A stretch of 64,000 nt of DNA from Sarcocystis neurona (lineage: Eukaryota; Apicomplexa; Conoidasida; Eucoccidiorida; Sarcocystidae). Positions 12,831 to 26,100 of the stretch are shown piece after piece (position 1 is the stretch's first letter; every line of letters starts with the position of its first letter). The notes beneath the pieces were generated by a model. The model was given only the letters and a program-made list of their open reading frames with translations. It did no database searches and was not told where the DNA came from. The position numbers were made by a program, and so were the translations under genes. The stretch is from assembly GCA_000727475.1 (NCBI GenBank), contig KL647289.1, positions 6,624,943 through 6,688,942 of the forward strand. The letters run 5' to 3'.

Positions 12831-14430
12831 CATCTCAACAGCGACTGATATGTATATATGCAGAAGTAATAGCCTTCTCTCTCTGTGTGTATACATACGT
12901 CTTTCATGCCTGACAACCAGGAGGAAACATACGTGAACAACAATATATATGTAAATATATCGCAAGAAATTATCACGGTGGAAGCACTGGTCTGTAGACG
13001 AAGAAAGATTTGTTCACCCAAAGACGTCGGGGTGTGTATCGACACTGCAGAGGCCCAAATGTAGTGGCGCGTGGACAGCACCGTGCGGAATGCCTCGTAT
13101 GCAGATGAGACTACGTGTGTATCTTTTGGTGGAACCTCAACGTAGAAACAAACATATACATATATGTTACTTACACGGAGAAATCCGTATATATGTGGGT
13201 ATACGTTTGTTAACCTTGGAAACGGAACTGCTTGACCGACAAAAAGACGCCCGCCCGCAAACACAGCGGCCCTCGCCTGCATAAGGGTGCACATAGCTTC
13301 ATGTACTTGTATACACCAAGCTGTGTCTCTCTATACACAAGCCGTTCATGTTTGGTTTCGATCTCATTACGACTCCATAATTGTACCGTACTACTTGATA
13401 TAAGGGACCAGAGTACTGCGGTAGCAATTCCTCTTCGAGGAAGATACAACTGCAGAGAAAAGATCCACATGCATGAAAACGAAGGAACGGTGCTAGAGGG
13501 GTTGGTTAGACGAGATTCACACGCCAATAGGAGACTGGGGCTGACCTGTTAATATGCATTAAAAGACACACACATGCAGTTACTCTGCAAAAACACAGAC
13601 ACCTGCAACCGCAGTAATGGAACGCCTGCTCCACAGACGTCGCTTCGAGTCATATTCGTAGTTAGGGATCGCCTTCTCCTATAAACGATATATATATATA
13701 TATACACCACTTCCGTAGTGCAGACACACCAGTGCAAGGTGCTTAGGTGCATGTGTTGACTGTAGGTAGACAGGCAAACGTACACGTATATGTTTGTTCA
13801 CTACCGTGGGTCCATTTATTTCATATGCATCCTGTAGTTATCCATCGATATATGCCCATACATACACACCTATATATATATATATATGTACTTGCATCTA
13901 TGTACGTTCTGACCGTAGAAAGGCATCCCCCTTCAACACGAACTATCACCAAAGCCTCTACGTGCATACAGACGTATACGAGGGAGGCGCCTCTACGCAT
14001 ACGTGTATATATATATATATATATATGCCCGTAAATGGAATACATATACTACAGCAGAACGCCATACCGGCTCGTACGTACCAAGGGTACTGAGGTGTCT
14101 GGTACGCGACGTGACCCATAGGTTACTGCGTAAAGTCTACGCAGAGCACCCTGCCTACAGTGAACTATAGGTGCTGCCACAGGTATGTGCTTTCTGTTGC
14201 ACGTGCACACAGATACAGTTGTATCCACAAAGGTCTACAGGCACATTTGGTTGACGTGTAAATGTGTTCTTGTGTATATATGCATTTTAATACGTAGTTA
14301 CGTTTGTGTGAATACACATGTGCGCAAAAGCAGTCTCACTCTTGGCTGTCGCTACGATTGTCATTGGAAGCTGACATTTCTGCTGCAGAAAAGCGGCAGG
14401 AGTGTTACTGAGGACGAAAGAAAGGGTGTA
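12830..14430. repeat. AT/RY microsatellite region
   Basis: Contains TA runs near 13,688-13,704, 13,870-13,888 and 14,007-14,027, separated by TACGTGTATAC-type sequence. Open frames are short and shift with the repeats. Nothing codes convincingly. Confidence 0.65.
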
Positions 14431-15900
14431 GGCAGTGCGTACCTTTTCCTCACGTAGCGAACGCGTGAAACTCCAGTCTGTGCGGAGGCGAAACAGCAAG
14501 CAAAGTTTCGCGCGAGACTGGTACACGCATTGTGCGGCTGTTGGTGTGGTGGGTGCCCCTGCTGTAGAAGCAAGGTGCCGCTTTGCTGCTGCACCAGTGA
14601 GCGACGTCGGAGTCAGTGAAATGCTGCTGTTGCAGCAGTGCTACCGCTACCGTTACAGAACTGAGAAGCTGCGGGCAACAGAAAAACGCTCTGCCGCTGC
14701 GTAATCAGCTGTCTGCCGTGCCTCACCCCGGTGCTGCTACACAAGCGGGACGCTGCTGCTGCATGTGCCAGACAGTGCTATGGCAGAACTGAGCTGTACA
14801 GCGTGATGACGCGTTGGAAGCTCGGTGCTGCTGCGGCAGAGGCCTCGGCGCTCGTGCTGTCTTTCAAGTGAGAGCCACTGCTACCGCCGAGGTTGCGCCA
14901 TTGTTGCCAAAGCGTTGTGCCCATGCTACGGTAGCAGCTGCTATTGCAGAAGTGGTGCCAGGAAAGTAGCCGACTTTTGCAGCAGGCCGTCTGGGCCCAC
15001 CGACCACATACAAAATCACTGGTGTATGCGTAAGTAACACACGCAAGAAGCTGCACCTGTGCACCGACGTCCAGTGGGCTGCTGCTGTCGCACACGTGAG
15101 CCGCGGTTGTTGGTGGAGACCTGAGGAGCTCCCAGTGGAAAACACGTGCGGTATCTCGTTTTAATAAAAGGGGCACGTTCGGTGACACATCTGCGTGATG
15201 CAGCAACAGCTGCCACGCCAGCGTCACCGAACGTGACACCGTTCGGAGGGACACCACCACGGCTCCGACAGCCCTGAACAACAGCTGTGCGATATAGGTT
15301 TCGACTATCAAGACACGACGGATCGCCGTCCAGACTGGCTCTCTTCATCACAAGCACCAGAGCTCCTTTTACTCATGTGAGAAGCTTACAAGTGCATCAC
15401 CTACGTGCTTCCTCTCCTGTGTATGCACGTGCGCACGTGGACGTTTATCTGCAGCAGCATGCTCGTATACACAGTTCAAACAAATACCTACGCGTATATA
15501 TATATATATCGTGCGGGGGCGAGCCTTCACGATCTCTTGTCACACCAAAAGCGTTTGTTCGCGCATCTACATGCATCCGGGTGCATGCGCTCTCTCCAGG
15601 CCTTAGTTAAAAAATCATCCACATGCACCTCGTCCTTCGTTGTGGACGTGAGTAGGGCGCAAGTTTATACAGACAGAGACATATATGCATGTCCGTATAT
15701 GTCTGCATATATGTAAATGCCTATACAAGAGACTACCTAAACCGTACACATAAGTACACTTGTATATATCTGTAAACACCAAACGAGACGCCGTATGTCA
15801 GTTGTCTTCAGTCGACTCACGGAGTCGGAGTGACTGTGCTACACTGCAGCGCGAGGCGAGACGAGACAGAGTGGACTAAGAAGCTGTGTCTGCTGAGACG
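14431..15900. other. Unassigned segment with mixed CTG triplets
   Basis: Minus frame 15,311-14,778 (177 residues) and overlapping frames on both strands have mixed composition and no recognised domain. RY repeats return at about 15,480-15,770. A perfect 13-bp inverted repeat lies at 15,174-15,235. Confidence 0.4.
15174..15235. repeat. 13-bp inverted repeat with 36-nt spacer
   Basis: CACGTTCGGTGAC (15,174-15,186) is followed 36 nt later by its exact reverse complement GTCACCGAACGTG (15,223-15,235). The spacer has CAG/CTG-type triplets. It could form a cruciform or a stem-loop transcript; function unknown. Confidence 0.6.
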
Positions 15901-15959
15901 CGGGCTTCATTGTTGCGTCACCACTGGTCACGTCGTTCTCCCGGTGCTGCTCCACTGAC

Positions 15960-18110
15960 CTGAACAGGTTTTGACGCTGCTTGTCGCTCGTAGAAAACGT
16001 TCTTGTTGCTGCTTTGACTGCTGCGGCTTGTGCTCTGTATGCTGCTGCTGCTGTTGTCCGTGTTGCCGCTACACTGCGGCTCTAGTAAAACGCTGCTCCT
16101 GCAGCTGCTGCCTTCTCCTCCCTGCCACTGCTGCTGCATCTTCGCTTTCACGAGACTGCGGGGAACGTTCTTCATTGATCTGCTGCCGCTGCTGCTGCAT
16201 GCCGTCCGCCCCGCTGCTGCTAGTGCTGTCCTCACAGACGCTCGCTTCTTCTTCAACTGTTATCAGTGCATCTGTTCCCGCTGTATGTCCTCTCCTGCCG
16301 CACGTCTATACGCGGCGACATCGTGTTATACGAGAAGTCACGTTTCTACGAACTTCCTCCCTTCCCCCCTCCTGCTTGGGCACTCCATGCTGCTGCCTGT
16401 GCTGCTGCTGCTCTTGCAGCTGCCAGTGGGGCTGCTGCTGGAGCTATCTTTGATCCTACTGCCGCTGCAGCGACACACACACAGTCCTTCGCCCGCTGCC
16501 GTTCTGCGGTTTCCCCACGCTGCTGCAGTTGCTACTCCTGTTGCCGCGGCAGCCCCTACTGGCGCTGCTGCGGCTCCAGTGTTGTTCCACCTACTCCTGC
16601 TGCTGCCGCGTTTGTGCTCCGAGCCGAGCTTTATAGCTGCTCAGGATGAAAGAACAGCGTGGGGGAACGGCCCCTCAAGAAGCCCGACAGCCACCCTGAA
16701 CCAAACCGGCACGTGGCAACGTAAGCACATCACGGCAGCAGCCGCAGCAGCAAGACAATTGCAGCAGCAGCATGACAGCAACAGCAGCACGACAGCAGCA
16801 GCAGCAGCAGGAGCGTGACAGCAATAGCAGTCGAATGACGGCAGCAGCACCAGCAGCATCAGCACGACAGCAGCGTGACAGCAGTCGAGTGCGAGCAGCA
16901 GCAGCACGACAGCAGCAGCAGCGGCACGACAGCAACCGAATGACAGCAGCAGCAACAGCAGCATAGAAGCAGCAGCATAACAGAAGCAGCATGACAGCAA
17001 CAACAGCAGCAGCCGAAAGGAAGGCGACAGCAAGAACGCCACACAGGGACGAGCAGCGCGTCTGAGGTGGCTGCGACCAGGAAGAGAGGAAATTGCAGCA
17101 GCAGCGGCAGCAAAAAGCGCGACCACGACACAGGGGGACAATAAAAGCAGCAGCAGCGACAGCTGCAGACGGACGAGACGGCGCAGCAGCAGAGCCGGCA
17201 ACAGGACGGAAGTTAAGGGGCAGATGGAGAAGCAGCAGCGACAGCAAACAGCCAACAACCACGGGAGGAAAGGGAGACGGCAGCAACACTGGGCAAGGAG
17301 CCGACGGAGAAGCAGCAGCAGCTGCGGAGAGAAGCAGTAGCAGCAGCAGAGGAAGAAGAGCAAGAGAGGGGCGAGAAGAAGTGCAGGAAGGGAAGAAAAA
17401 GACAAGCAGCCTCGAGAGCGCATGCACCTGCGTTAAACGACAGCGACTTACCGGACAAAGTTGAGAAGACGTAGGGAACGGCAACATCCACAAATGCTGC
17501 TGCTTTTCTGCTCCAGAATGAGGAAGCCACGCCCAAGAGGAAGCAGAGGGGAAAGCCCACTGCCCACGTAACGCCTGTCCACAGCCAGGCCACCAAGCAG
17601 CAGCGGCAGCACCCTCAGTCGCAGCAAAAACGCAGCAGCAGCAGTGGCAGGGCAGCACGAGCAGCAGCAAGTGCTACAGAAGAAGCAGCAGCCACGTATG
17701 CAGCCGCCGCAGCAACAGGAACAACGCCACCGCCAGACCGGCAGCAGCGGCGGCACAACCAATAGAGCAGCGGCAGCAGCAGCAACGGCGACATACGTAC
17801 ACAGAGGAAGCCGTCGCGGCGACTGACACAGAAGCAGCAGCAAGTGTAACGCCACCAGAGCAGCAGCAGCGGCACCAACAAGGGAGCAGCAGTAACGGCA
17901 GCGGCATACACAAGAGTAACAGCAGCAGCCGCGCCAGACCCGCAGAGGCGACGGAACTCGCAGCAGCCGTGGCAACTGTATAGCACGGCCCACTGCAGCA
18001 ACGCTCGACCCGCAGCAGCTGAGCCAGCGACAGCCGCTGCTCCAGGGCTGCAGCACGAGCACGGCAACAACAGATGGTGCTTGTGTAGTCGTACTCTCAC
18101 AACAGCAGCA
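15960..18110. repeat. CTG tract switching to CAG tract
   Basis: On the plus strand, 15,990-16,640 is CTG/GCTG-rich and 16,730-18,070 is CAG/GCA-rich. Leu-rich frames of up to 331 residues on the minus strand over the second half are translations of CTG and are not trusted. A Gln/Ala/Ser-rich plus frame (17,093-17,464) and a Ser/Gln/Asn-rich minus frame (16,256-15,918) have the composition of Eimeria coding sequence and may be exons of two genes converging or diverging here. Confidence 0.5.
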
Positions 18111-18299
18111 ACTTAGAGAGAAGAGGCACCTACACCAAAAGTATCCCATTCGCTGCATAGGAGAAAAGCTGCCCCGGCGTGCAGCGGTCCTGGCGACAGA
18201 GCAGGAAGAGGTACACGGCAGACTCGTATACGCAGGATCGACGGCTGGTACATAGGAGCCTGAAATCAACTACAGACGCAAGATTACATACGCATCTTG

Positions 18300-20560
18300 C
18301 AACCGCGAGCCTCAACATTTATATATATATATATACATCTACCCGTGAGGTATACGGACGCGGAACGCGTGAGAGAGGAGGAGAGATATGAAGCCCTGCC
18401 TGCACGCGTCGCTCTACAACGAGAACGCAGGAACGCAGGACGAATAACGACCTTCACAGCGTTTGCCTGCAGGCGTGACTCTATATCTATATACGTCCAT
18501 ATATACATATATATGATGTGCGTCTGTAAACATACGTGTATATGTGTACATACCTACCTATATACATACGTAATGTGTATCTGTATATATATATGTATAT
18601 GTAAAATGAAGGATAGATGTTCATGTACATACATAGGTAGATATATGTGTGTACATATATGCATACAGGTGTATAGACGTGTTGTGCGCAGGTATAGGTA
18701 TGTCACTCTAAATAACTACCTACGTATATATACCCACTCACGGCTGCAGGACAGTGTGAGCACACGCGTCGGTCGCTGGCCCTCCCGCTTCAGTCAAAAA
18801 AAAGTTAATTCACATAGGCAGAATGCGGCGCTGACGCAGAGGGAATCCTCGTAGCATATATGTATACATGGAGAGAAAGAGAGACACAGAGAAGGGGAGA
18901 GATAGATAGACGTATACATAAATTTAAATAGACAGAGAGATAGACGTATACATATATATATATATATGTTTGTGCATTGTATATATATGTAGAGCATGAC
19001 AGCAGCGTACCAACAGGTGGAGCGACACTGTTAACATGTACGTAATACACATACATGGCACACCATATATAGAGAGCAGGAAGGCCTTTGTAGACGTCCT
19101 TATATACTTCTCCCCACCACCTTGATTGACAGCGTATGCGTGTACACACATATATATGGACAGAGGGAGGAGACATACAATGTACGCATGCATATACATA
19201 TGTGTGGACAGAGACAGACATATATGAGGTACGCGTGCGCGTACATACATATGGACAAAGAGAGACACCATATATAGGCACGAGTAATATATGTGTGTAT
19301 GGGCACACAGAGACACACATACGTGGTGAGACAGCCCGGTCGCGTGGGGGGTGCATATGTACCGGTTTAAGTAGACTGCAGCTGAACACAGGAGGAGACA
19401 TGCGTGCGGCAGTCTGGCCCGCAGGAACTTCGCTCCTGTGCGCTTCTCTCCCTCGTATATACACCTATATATATATATCAATCACCGTGCAAGCAGGTGC
19501 GTGTCTACACAAAAACGCAGAAACACCCAGGCACACATGGGCGTGGACTAAATGTGGACTTTTATCTTTAAAGGCATGCAGTCGAAAAAGAGAGACGTGG
19601 GACGTACCGAGAAGCGCGAGGGCCTCGTTCAACTCCAGACGAAGACGCTGCGGCTCCTTCACTACGCAGTCGGGGGAGCAAACCAGCAGGTATCCGTCTG
19701 CATGCGCGCATGCAAAAACAAAAACACGCTTTATTCCTTGAGGCTACTCGCAACGTATACGTACATCGATATACGTGTACAGCAACCTGTATACGTAAAT
19801 ATATACACAATGAGACACATACGCACACACACAGACATACACATAGACAGCGACACGTACACATATGTGGACGTTCAGCAACGTGTGGTATACATGCATA
19901 TATATGTACGGCAACATGTATATAAATACACATACCACGGGTAAACACTCCACCTATATGCAGATGTACATATACGTATCACGGGCAAATACTTCACGTA
20001 TATGTAGATATAGATACGTAAAAGTATATATATATATACATGCATACATATATATATATATATATCGTGGGCAGACATTTCACATATGTTTATATATATA
20101 TATATGTTTATGTGTGTGTATGTAGACGTGTATATATACATACCACAGCCAAACACTCCATACAAGATACATATATATATGTATTCACACACAGCACGGA
20201 CACACGCTCCATACATATATATATATATATACATATATGCATATATACATTTGTCACGGGCAAGCAGTCCGTCGGTATATGTAGACGTATACGTGCCGTG
20301 TAGCTTCTCTGATATACTGCCGATCCATAGATACCGTTTATTACCGGTGCAGGTGCGCGTGCACATGTATATATATCTCTATGTATATACGTACATGTAC
20401 ATTCGTGAACAGCCGCGTACAACAGTGTGTGTACATAGGAAAGATAGAGAGGGGTAAGTATATATGCGCGTACTCGTAAATAGATACGTATATGTATACA
20501 TACACACAAAGCCAGGGGTTGACCATGACGCAGCGATAACAAATACATGAAGACACACAC
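18300..20560. repeat. Long AT/RY microsatellite block
   Basis: Repeated TATATATA, GTATACG and ACATATGTG steps with few interruptions. A small GAGA patch lies at 18,867-18,945. The segment 19,330-19,730 is less repetitive but has no supported gene. Confidence 0.7.
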
Positions 20561-21960
20561 ACACGCACGAAGAGGCTTTTCGAGGGAGATACAGAGAGAA
20601 AGAAAAGGGAGACAGAGAAAGAAAGGGAAGGTGAGAGGGAAGGATAACAGGGGAAAGAAAGAGAGGGACAGAGAAAGAGAGAGAGGAGGAGAGACAGAGA
20701 AAGACAGCGATAATACAACAGGAAAGAGAGGGCCAGACAGAGGGGGAGGGCCATAGAGGCAGAGGGACAGGGAGAGGGACAGAGGGCGAGAGAGAGAAGG
20801 CCAGAGAGAGGACCAGAGACAGAGGGAGGGCCGGAGACAGAGGGAGGGCCGGAGACAGAGAGGGCGAGAGGGCCAGACAGAGAGGGGAGGGCCATAGAGG
20901 CAGAGGGACAGGGAGAGGGACAGGAAAGAGGGACAGAGAGAGAGGGGGACTGAGAGAGGGCCACAGAGAGAGGGNNNNNNNNNNNNNNNNNNNNNNNNNN
21001 NNNNNNNNNNNNNNNNNNNNNNNNNNNNNNNNNNNNNNNNNNNNNNNNNNNNNNNNNNNNNNNNNNNNNNNNNNNNNNNNNNNNNNNNNNNNNNNNNNNN
21101 NNNNNNNNNNNNNNNNNNNNNNNNNNNNNNNNNNNNNNNNNNNNNNNNNNNNNNNNNNNNNNNNNNNNNNNNNNNNNNNNNNNNNNNNNNNNNNNNNNNN
21201 NNNNNNNNNNNNNNNNNNNNNNNNNNNNNNNNNNNNNNNNNNNNNNNNNNNNNNNNNNNNNNNNNNNNNNNNNNNNNNNNNNNNNNNNNNNNNNNNNNNN
21301 NNNNNNNNNNNNNNNNNNNNNNNNNNNNNNNNNNNNNNNNNNNNNNNNNNNNNNNNNNNNNNNNNNNNNNNNNNNNNNNNNNNNNNNNNNNNNNNNNNNN
21401 NNNNNNNNNNNNNNNNNNNNNNNNNNNNNNNNNNNNNNNNNNNNNNNNNNNNAGAGAGAGAGGGACAGGAGAGAGGGACAGAGGGAGGGCCACAGAGAGA
21501 GAGACAGAGAGGGGGAGGGGGTCACAGAGAGAGAGGGCCACAGAGAGAGAGGGGGACTGAGAGAGAGAGGGACTGACAGAGGGCCACAGAGAGAGGGAGG
21601 GCCACAGAGAGAGAGGGCCACAGAGAGAGAGGGACTGAGAGAGACAGTGAGAGGGGGCCAGAGACAGAGGGAGGGACAGAAAGAGGGGGCCAGACAGAGA
21701 GGGAGGGAGAGAGACAGAGGGACAGAGAGAGGGAGAGGGCCACAGAGAGAGAGACGGAAAGAGAGAGAGGGCCACACAAAGAGAGAGAGACAGTGAGAGA
21801 GGGCCAGAGACAGAGGGACGGCCAGAAAGAGAGGGACAGAAAGAGAGGGTCAGAGAGAGGGGGCCAGAGAGAGGGGTAGAGAGAGGGAGAGGGCCAGAAA
21901 GAGAGGGAGAGGGCCAGAAAGAGAGAGGGACAGAGAAAGAAAAAGAGAGCGAGAGTGGGA
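20560..21960. repeat. GA-rich satellite-like array
   Basis: Built from GAGAGAGGG, AGGGCCACAGAG, AGGGCCAGACAG and AGGGACTGAG units. A ~50 bp block beginning GGCCAGACAG recurs at about 20,731 and 20,871, a ~140 bp higher-order period. The array contains the assembly gap. Strand asymmetry is extreme: purine-rich plus strand, pyrimidine-rich minus strand. Confidence 0.8.
20975..21452. other. Assembly gap (478 N)
   Basis: A run of undetermined bases inside the GA-rich array. It most likely marks collapse or unresolved length of that array. Any frame crossing it is meaningless. Confidence 0.98.
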
Positions 21961-23190
21961 CGACAAAAAGAGAAGACGTACTTTCTCTATCGAAGGCGCT
22001 CGGTTCGAGTCCAAGCCGCTCGACGCGACTCTCAATTTCCGCCTCTGCCTCCGCTGCGACGAACAGACGCACCACCGACACGCCCACCACCGTCGCCGCA
22101 GATCTCACCTTTCTGCTGCGGCAAATAACTTTGAGACGGAGTCACTGGCCTTTCATATGTGTGTACGTCTATGTATCGTTCAGAAATATATACGCTACAC
22201 TTACACCTTCTATTCTGTGTACTCTGTAAATGTATTGGTGGATATATATATATATATATACGTGTATGTATATACAAAGGACAGCCATCGTCAGTAATAC
22301 CCCCACCCCACGGAACTTCCCTGTCTTTTCCTAACTAGCATGTTTATAGTGACCCGAGTACTCCCTTACACATACATATATACACGTTGTGCCGATACGT
22401 CCATATACGTCGCAACACACGTACACACATATGCTACAATTCAACTACACACATATATGTATACATATATTATATCTACACGTTATATACGTAATGCATG
22501 TGCACCACTAATATATACCTATATACGTGTATAGATTGCATGTAGATACACATACATGCAAATACGTAGATACATACGCATCACCGAATGACGTGCGCAC
22601 ACACCCATTTTTATACATCTGTGTACATACATCTTCACGTACACACATAAGTACAGATATTCTCTACATGCTTATATTATATGGATACAAATGCGGCTCT
22701 CTATACAAGTAGGTATATACTTGAGTCACTCTTTAACACATCTGCGTACATATATATATATATATATCTATCTATATATAGAGAGAGATACAGGTATTTA
22801 GATGTATATGTCCGTGTGTGTGTACATATATATATGTATAAATATGTAAGTATACCTAGATGAATCCTGATGGAGTACGAGCACTAACGACGTAACATAT
22901 CGCGTGTACTTATATACTTAAACAGCCATACACATATACATGTATAGAGAGAGACGGAGAGACACTGGTCTACAGATAGACTGGTAGACACGTGTGCTCG
23001 CCTGTTTGATATACGTGTATGCTCATAACCTTCTAATTACACAGTTCCTGATGTATTCTATTGGTCCATGCGCTTGTGTATGTCGCTTGTAAAGGCACTG
23101 TAGCAGCGAGGCTTCTTCTCAGTTGCCTCCTGTTGCTACCGTCGCTGCAGCCTGCCTCCCGCCTTTGGAGAAGACGTGCAACTCTCTTTT
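21961..23190. repeat. RY microsatellites between the GA array and the RING/TRAF gene
   Basis: TA runs near 22,243-22,260 and 22,750-22,770 and TACGTATAC-type sequence to about 23,030. Sequence from 21,980 to 22,140 is non-repetitive but carries no supported gene. From 23,040 to 23,190 there is ordinary sequence that may hold the 3' UTR of the downstream minus-strand gene. Confidence 0.6.
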
Positions 23191-26100
23191 TTAATTTTTC
23201 TTAATTTGAAGAATTCCCTGCAGTTCATTCACCGACTGTTGCCGGTGCTGCCCTACGGGATGGTGTTGCTGCCGTGATCTTATTCTAGTTGCCCTTGCGG
23301 CGCGCGTGCTGCTGTTGTTGCGGACGCTGCTGCGGGTTTGGAGCTCCGACAGCCAGTGCTGCTGCCGGTGCACTCGCTGCTGTTGCTCTGCTCCGGCTCC
23401 TGCAGTGACGACGGCTGCCGGTTTTGCTGCTGCTGTTGCTCCTGTAGCCGCGCCGGGCCGTACTGCTGCTGCTGCTTCTATCGCCACTACTACTGTCACT
23501 TCGGTTCGTGCTGCAACAGGCTGTCCTCCCGCGCCGTTATTACCACTGCCGCTCCTGCTGCTGTTACGGCGCTCCAGCGTCCTGCGGCCCCTGCAGCTTC
23601 TGCTGCAGCACTTGCTGCTCGCGCTACTGGTGCTGTCGCTCTTACTGGTGTTCATGTCGCTTTGCCTAGTGCAGCTGCCGCTCTTGCTGGCGCTGCTGCC
23701 GCTCCCGCTGGTGCTGCTGTCGCTCCTGCTGGTGCTGCTGCAGCTCCTGCTAGTGCAGCTGCCGCTCTTGCTGGTGCTGCTGTCGCTTTCGTGCTGATGC
23801 TGCTGCCGCTCTTGCAGGTGCAGGTGCCACTGCTGCGGCTGGTGTGTGGAGCTGCTGCTGCTGTTGCACGCAGGGGTGGCTTACCAACGTAGTCCATTAC
23901 GCCCTGCAAATCCGCAAAAACTTCTCGTCCCACCCGCTCCGACACGTTTAAATCTTCCATGTCACTGCCGACGAAGAGTGAGGCTGCATCAGTCTGAACA
24001 GCAAAGATAACACGTCTGCCTTCATCGTCCCCCTGCTGCTGCTGTTGCGCTCCCCTTCGCGCCATCGACGCCTGTTCTCCCTGCTGCACCCCGCCTCCCC
24101 CCACCTGCTGCGGCTGCGTAACTACGATCTGCTGCTGCTGTGGTGCTACCACCCGCTGCTCCTGCTGCGGTGTTAGGACCTGCTGCAGCTGCTGCTGCGG
24201 TGCGACGACTTGCCGTTGCTGCTCCGGAGCTGCCACTTGCGGCTGCTCCTGCTGCACCTGTTCTTGCTGCTGCTGCTGCAGCTGTTCCGCCCTCTGCTGG
24301 CTCTCTTGTTGCCGCTGCTGCTCTTGGGCGAGCTGCTGCTGCCGCTGCATAGCGCCAGATTCCTCCTCGGTGCCGACGTCTGCAGGCGATAGACTTCGCC
24401 TGCGTCTGCTTGACGCTGCTGACAAAAAAGCGTGGCTAGTGGACACTGGTACCTCCTCGTCTTCCTTTCCATCGCCAGCCACGCCCTTCCCCGCTGCAGA
24501 CTGCTGCTGCAGCTGCTGCTGCTGATACTGCGGGGGCTGCTGCACCCGCGGTCTCTGCCTATCTGTGGGCAGTGTTTCACGCCTGTTCACGGCATCCTCT
24601 GCGGATTCTGTTGCGAGTCCACCGGCCGCTGTTGCAGATGTTGCTGCTGCAGCTGCTGCTGTCGCGGGCTCTCGCTCCTGGCGTCCAGGATGCTGGAGCC
24701 CTCCACTGCTGCTGCCACTTGTTGCCTCCGTGCCGTTGAGGGGCGTGCCGCGGCTAGCGGGGGCAGCAGCGCTGCTGCTGTCGGTAACGCCCACGTTGCT
24801 GCTGCTACTACGAACTTGCACGTGGATGCTACTGTTGGGGTTCTCGGCGACGTTGGAACGGGAGAGCACATCACTCGCAGGCATCAGCAGGAACGACGCA
24901 TGTTTGCAGCTGAACTTCAGGCAGCACGGGCATTTGATGAGCCGATGGCTGCAGTTCTGCTCGTGGACACGCAGCTCTAGCGCTGCCGCTGCTGCTTGTG
25001 CCGCTGCAGTTCGTGCGCCGGACGCAGGCCCTGCCGCTGCTGCTGCCCGAGTTCGCACTGCTGCTGCTGGCGGGCTTGCTGCTGCAGCTGACGTTGCTGC
25101 TACTGCAGCCGGATTTGCCGCTGCTACTCCTGCTGCGGAGTTCTGAGCGGTGGAAGAGTCACCTGCAGCGGCAGCACCGGAATCTGGAGAAGCCGCAGCA
25201 GATGACATAGCAGCATGAATAGCGTCAGCGACAGCGACAGCAGCAGCAGAACAGGCAGGAGCGGGGGACGAATCTGCATCACTGCGGCTACTTCGCGCCC
25301 CTGCAGGAGAACCCTCAGAGGCTACCGCAGCGGTCACGCCATCACCCCGTGGCACCTGCTGCAGTGGGGACAGCTGCTGCTGCTGCTCCTGCTGCTGCTG
25401 CTGGATCTCAAGCTGTCGCTGCTGCAGTTCGCTCGGCCGCACCCGAAGATGAAACGGGCAGCCGAAGGGAAAGAAGCGACACCGTTTGTACACGCATGCG
25501 TCTCGACGGTGGGAGTCGTATCTGTAGCAGCAGCACAGCAGCAAGGGCCACAACACACCAGCACCACGTGCACTGGAGCCGCAGCTGCAGCAGAAACTCT
25601 TCGCAGCCGCAACACCGCGGCGCTTGCAGCCCACCGCCGCCGTGTAAGCATCTCTGCAGCAGGCGCAAAGTGCAGCCGCGTAGCAGTGGCAGTGGCACAG
25701 ATGCAGCAGCACTCCCCAGCAGCACAGCAGCTGCGCCAGCAGCATTCAGCAGCAGCACGACCCACCACCACAACGACAGCACACGGCGCGGTGCGCGCGG
25801 CTTCCGCAGCTACTGCGTCAAGGTAGGAGCAGCACCGCAGCACAAGAACGACTGCGGCGTATGTATCAAGCGCGGCAGCAACAGCCGGACACGCGTGCTG
25901 CAGCAGCAGCAGCAGCTCCAGCAGCACCGGGAGAGGTCGCCACGTGATCGTCATCGTCGCAACAGCTGTAGCGGCCACAGGAATAAGCCCAGCAGCAAAA
26001 GAAAGCAGAGTGACCGGTTCTTGACGCCTGGACATTCCTAGTGACGCAGCAGCAGCGCAGTAGCTGCGACGCAAAGACGACCCCCCAGGACGCTCTCCGG

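Noticed and set aside
16641..18269. Leu/Cys-rich minus-strand frames of 260-331 residues
   Set aside because: They are CTG repeats read as Leu/Cys/Ala. Three overlapping frames are open at once, as expected from triplet repeats.
21990..22030. Possible tRNA: perfect B-box-like GGTTCGAGTCC
   Set aside because: The T-arm stem has a mismatch, and no matching acceptor strand or A box lies at the right distance upstream, where there is only GA repeat.
20108..22108. 666-residue minus-strand frame rich in Ser/Leu/Pro
   Set aside because: It is a translation of the GA-rich array and runs straight through the 478-N gap; no independent coding signal.
24565..25146. 193-residue plus-strand Ala/Leu-rich frame
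   Set aside because: Antisense to the RING/TRAF exon that carries the zinc-binding motifs on the minus strand.
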